Assembly: GCA_964510065.1 (NCBI GenBank)
Contig: CAZEAC010000070.1
Coordinates: 1-23,783, forward strand
Direction: 5' to 3'
Origin: CAZEAC01 sp964510065
GTDB lineage: Bacteria; Bdellovibrionota_C; UBA2361; CAIXSY01
Length of the DNA: 23,783 nt
This document shows positions 22,809 to 23,783 of this stretch, in pieces. A program made the position numbers and the translations under genes. The notes beneath the pieces were generated by a model. It was not told the DNA's origin, searched no databases, and saw nothing but the letters and a program-made list of their open reading frames with translations. How positions within the stretch are numbered: the first letter of the stretch is position 1; the number at the start of each line of letters is the position of its first letter.

Positions 22809-23627
22809 GTGGAAATTCAGCAAAAGGAAATTCGATTCTCTGCAGCCCAGCGCCGCTTCGCTTGCGCTTACGGACTAATTACCCACTTGGTTTTTCTCTT
22901 CGCGATTCTCTGCATGGCACACGGACTCTTCACCGGACTCGAGTACGCGCGATTAGGTAGCCTGCTGCAATTCAACTTGACGCAGCGAACTACCTTACAA
23001 TGGCTGACAAACACCATACTGCTGCTGCAGTTTCCCTTACTCCACTCATTTCTTCTTGGCAATCGCGGGCGCCGGCTTCTTGAAAAATGTACGCCCTTTG
23101 GGCTTGGAGCGGAACTTCGCACGACCACGTTTGCGCTGATCTCTTCCTTACAGCTCATTGCTTTATTCGAGCTCTGGATTCCCTCGCAAGTGGCTCTATG
23201 GAGACCCGAACTTGGGGCGATGGCGACGACATGGTATTTGGCATACCTCGCAAGTTGGCTCTATCTCATCAAGACTCTTTTCGATGCCGGACTCAGTATT
23301 CAGCTTGGCTATCTCGGTTGGGCGGCCGTCTCACGAGGGAAGGCTCCACGCTATCCAGATTTTAGGCCACGCGGCACTTTTCTCACCATGCGCCATCCTG
23401 TGTATCTTGCGTTCGCGATGGTTCTTTGGAGTGGGCCGGTATGGACGCTCGATCACTTAGTTGTGTCTTCTGTCCTCTCGCTTTATTGCGCGCTGGGTCC
23501 ACTACTAAAGGAGGTTCGCTACCTTAGATATTTTGGCGAAACCTATCAACGTTACTGCCATCGTACTCCGTATTTTGCGTTCCCGCTTCGCCCAACATCA
23601 TTACGCCGAGCTCGCTCAGGAACTTAA
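22809..23627 (+). CDS. Integral-membrane methyltransferase (ICMT/MddA-like)
   Basis: 272 residues with about six hydrophobic segments. The C-terminal core has RHPVYL (195-200) and the KEVRYLRYFGETYQRY block (234-249), which form the SAM-binding site in isoprenylcysteine carboxyl methyltransferase, PEMT and methanethiol S-methyltransferase (MddA) relatives. The mid-region HSFLLGNRGRRLLE and the SSLQLIALFELW helix resemble the MddA/NnrU branch in layout and length. Similar methyltransferases accompany bacterial type III polyketide synthases (srsB beside srsA; bpsB beside bpsA) and O-methylate their products, so that role is plausible here. GTG is the only reasonable start: an in-frame stop lies just upstream, there is no ribosome site, and a TATAAT sits six bases before it. 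Confidence 0.72.
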   Translation: MEIQQKEIRFSAAQRRFACAYGLITHLVFLFAILCMAHGLFTGLEYARLGSLLQFNLTQRTTLQWLTNTILLLQFPLLHSFLLGNRGRRLLEKCTPFGLGAELRTTTFALISSLQLIALFELWIPSQVALWRPELGAMATTWYLAYLASWLYLIKTLFDAGLSIQLGYLGWAAVSRGKAPRYPDFRPRGTFLTMRHPVYLAFAMVLWSGPVWTLDHLVVSSVLSLYCALGPLLKEVRYLRYFGETYQRYCHRTPYFAFPLRPTSLRRARSGT

Positions 23628-23691
23628 TCAAGAGTGTCCCAAGTCACTTTCGCGCTCGTATTTACGCAGTGTTGATATACTTATAATTGGT

Positions 23692-23720
23692 ACCCACTCA
23701 TTACGGGTGGGTCCCCCCCC
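23692..23720 (+). other. Small hairpin with C8 tract after the methyltransferase gene
   Basis: ACCCAC (23692-23697) pairs with GTGGGT (23707-23712), followed by eight C (23713-23720). It lacks a T-run, so it is not a usual terminator. A TATAAT lies just before it (23682-23687). Confidence 0.3.
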
Positions 23721-23726
23721 ACTCAG

Positions 23727-23783
23727 TGACCTCTGTGTCTCTGTGGTTTAAATACTTTAAAAACCACAGAGACACAGAGGTCA
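23727..23783. repeat. Dispersed palindromic repeat, copy 4 (perfect 23-base arms)
   Basis: Perfect inverted repeat: arms 23727-23749 and 23761-23783 with an 11-base AT-rich loop. It carries the CTCTGTGGTTT core of the other copies, but the flanking sequence is more symmetrical (CTCTGTGTCTCTGTGG). The window ends exactly at the outer edge of the arm, so it may extend further. Confidence 0.8.

Noticed and set aside
1..23783. CRISPR array
   Set aside because: The palindromic repeats are far apart and flanked by unrelated genes, with no regular spacers or cas genes.

Overview
The window looks like chromosomal DNA from a Gram-negative bacterium of roughly balanced base composition. Evidence for an outer membrane is a type II secretion pseudopilin (GspK) and an exported YceI-family protein. 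The mix of HDOD protein, receiver-ATPase/STAS partner switch, several TTG/GTG starts and weak Shine-Dalgarno use fits a deltaproteobacteria-like lineage, but nothing here fixes the taxon. No rRNA, tRNA, CRISPR array, transposase or phage gene was seen.

Layout. 1-1568: a dispersed palindromic repeat, gspK and rpmB with a terminator. 1587-3177 (minus): a partner-switching signalling operon (STAS protein, receiver + RsbW-like ATPase, zinc ribbon), divergent from an HDOD gene (3499-4410). 4477-10959: mostly housekeeping or transport genes: transketolase, SulP anion transporter, monothiol glutaredoxin-like protein, panC, a VirB2/TrbC-like small membrane protein with a strong terminator, and a PuuD-type glutamine amidotransferase. 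10960-11446: a gene-free interval with a promoter-like site, several hairpins and a terminator-like end, possibly a small RNA gene.

11447-20677 is the most unusual part. On the minus strand are a 780-residue AAA+ ATPase whose N-terminal half appears internally duplicated, and a low-molecular-weight tyrosine phosphatase homologue that has lost its catalytic arginine. On the plus strand an apparent operon encodes an NfeD/YqiJ-like membrane protein, a flotillin, a helical protein of unknown function, a TelA-like protein and a pentapeptide-repeat/CbxX-type AAA+ fusion. I read this as a membrane-microdomain and AAA+ remodelling or stress module; that function is inference.

20678-23783 holds a type III polyketide synthase overlapping a YceI gene, and a divergent integral-membrane methyltransferase. 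This trio resembles bacterial alkylpyrone/alkylresorcinol loci. It is interspersed with three copies of the same palindromic repeat found at the window start. The complete copy (20678-20823) has terminal inverted repeats flanked by CTAG and touches the stop codons of both neighbouring genes.
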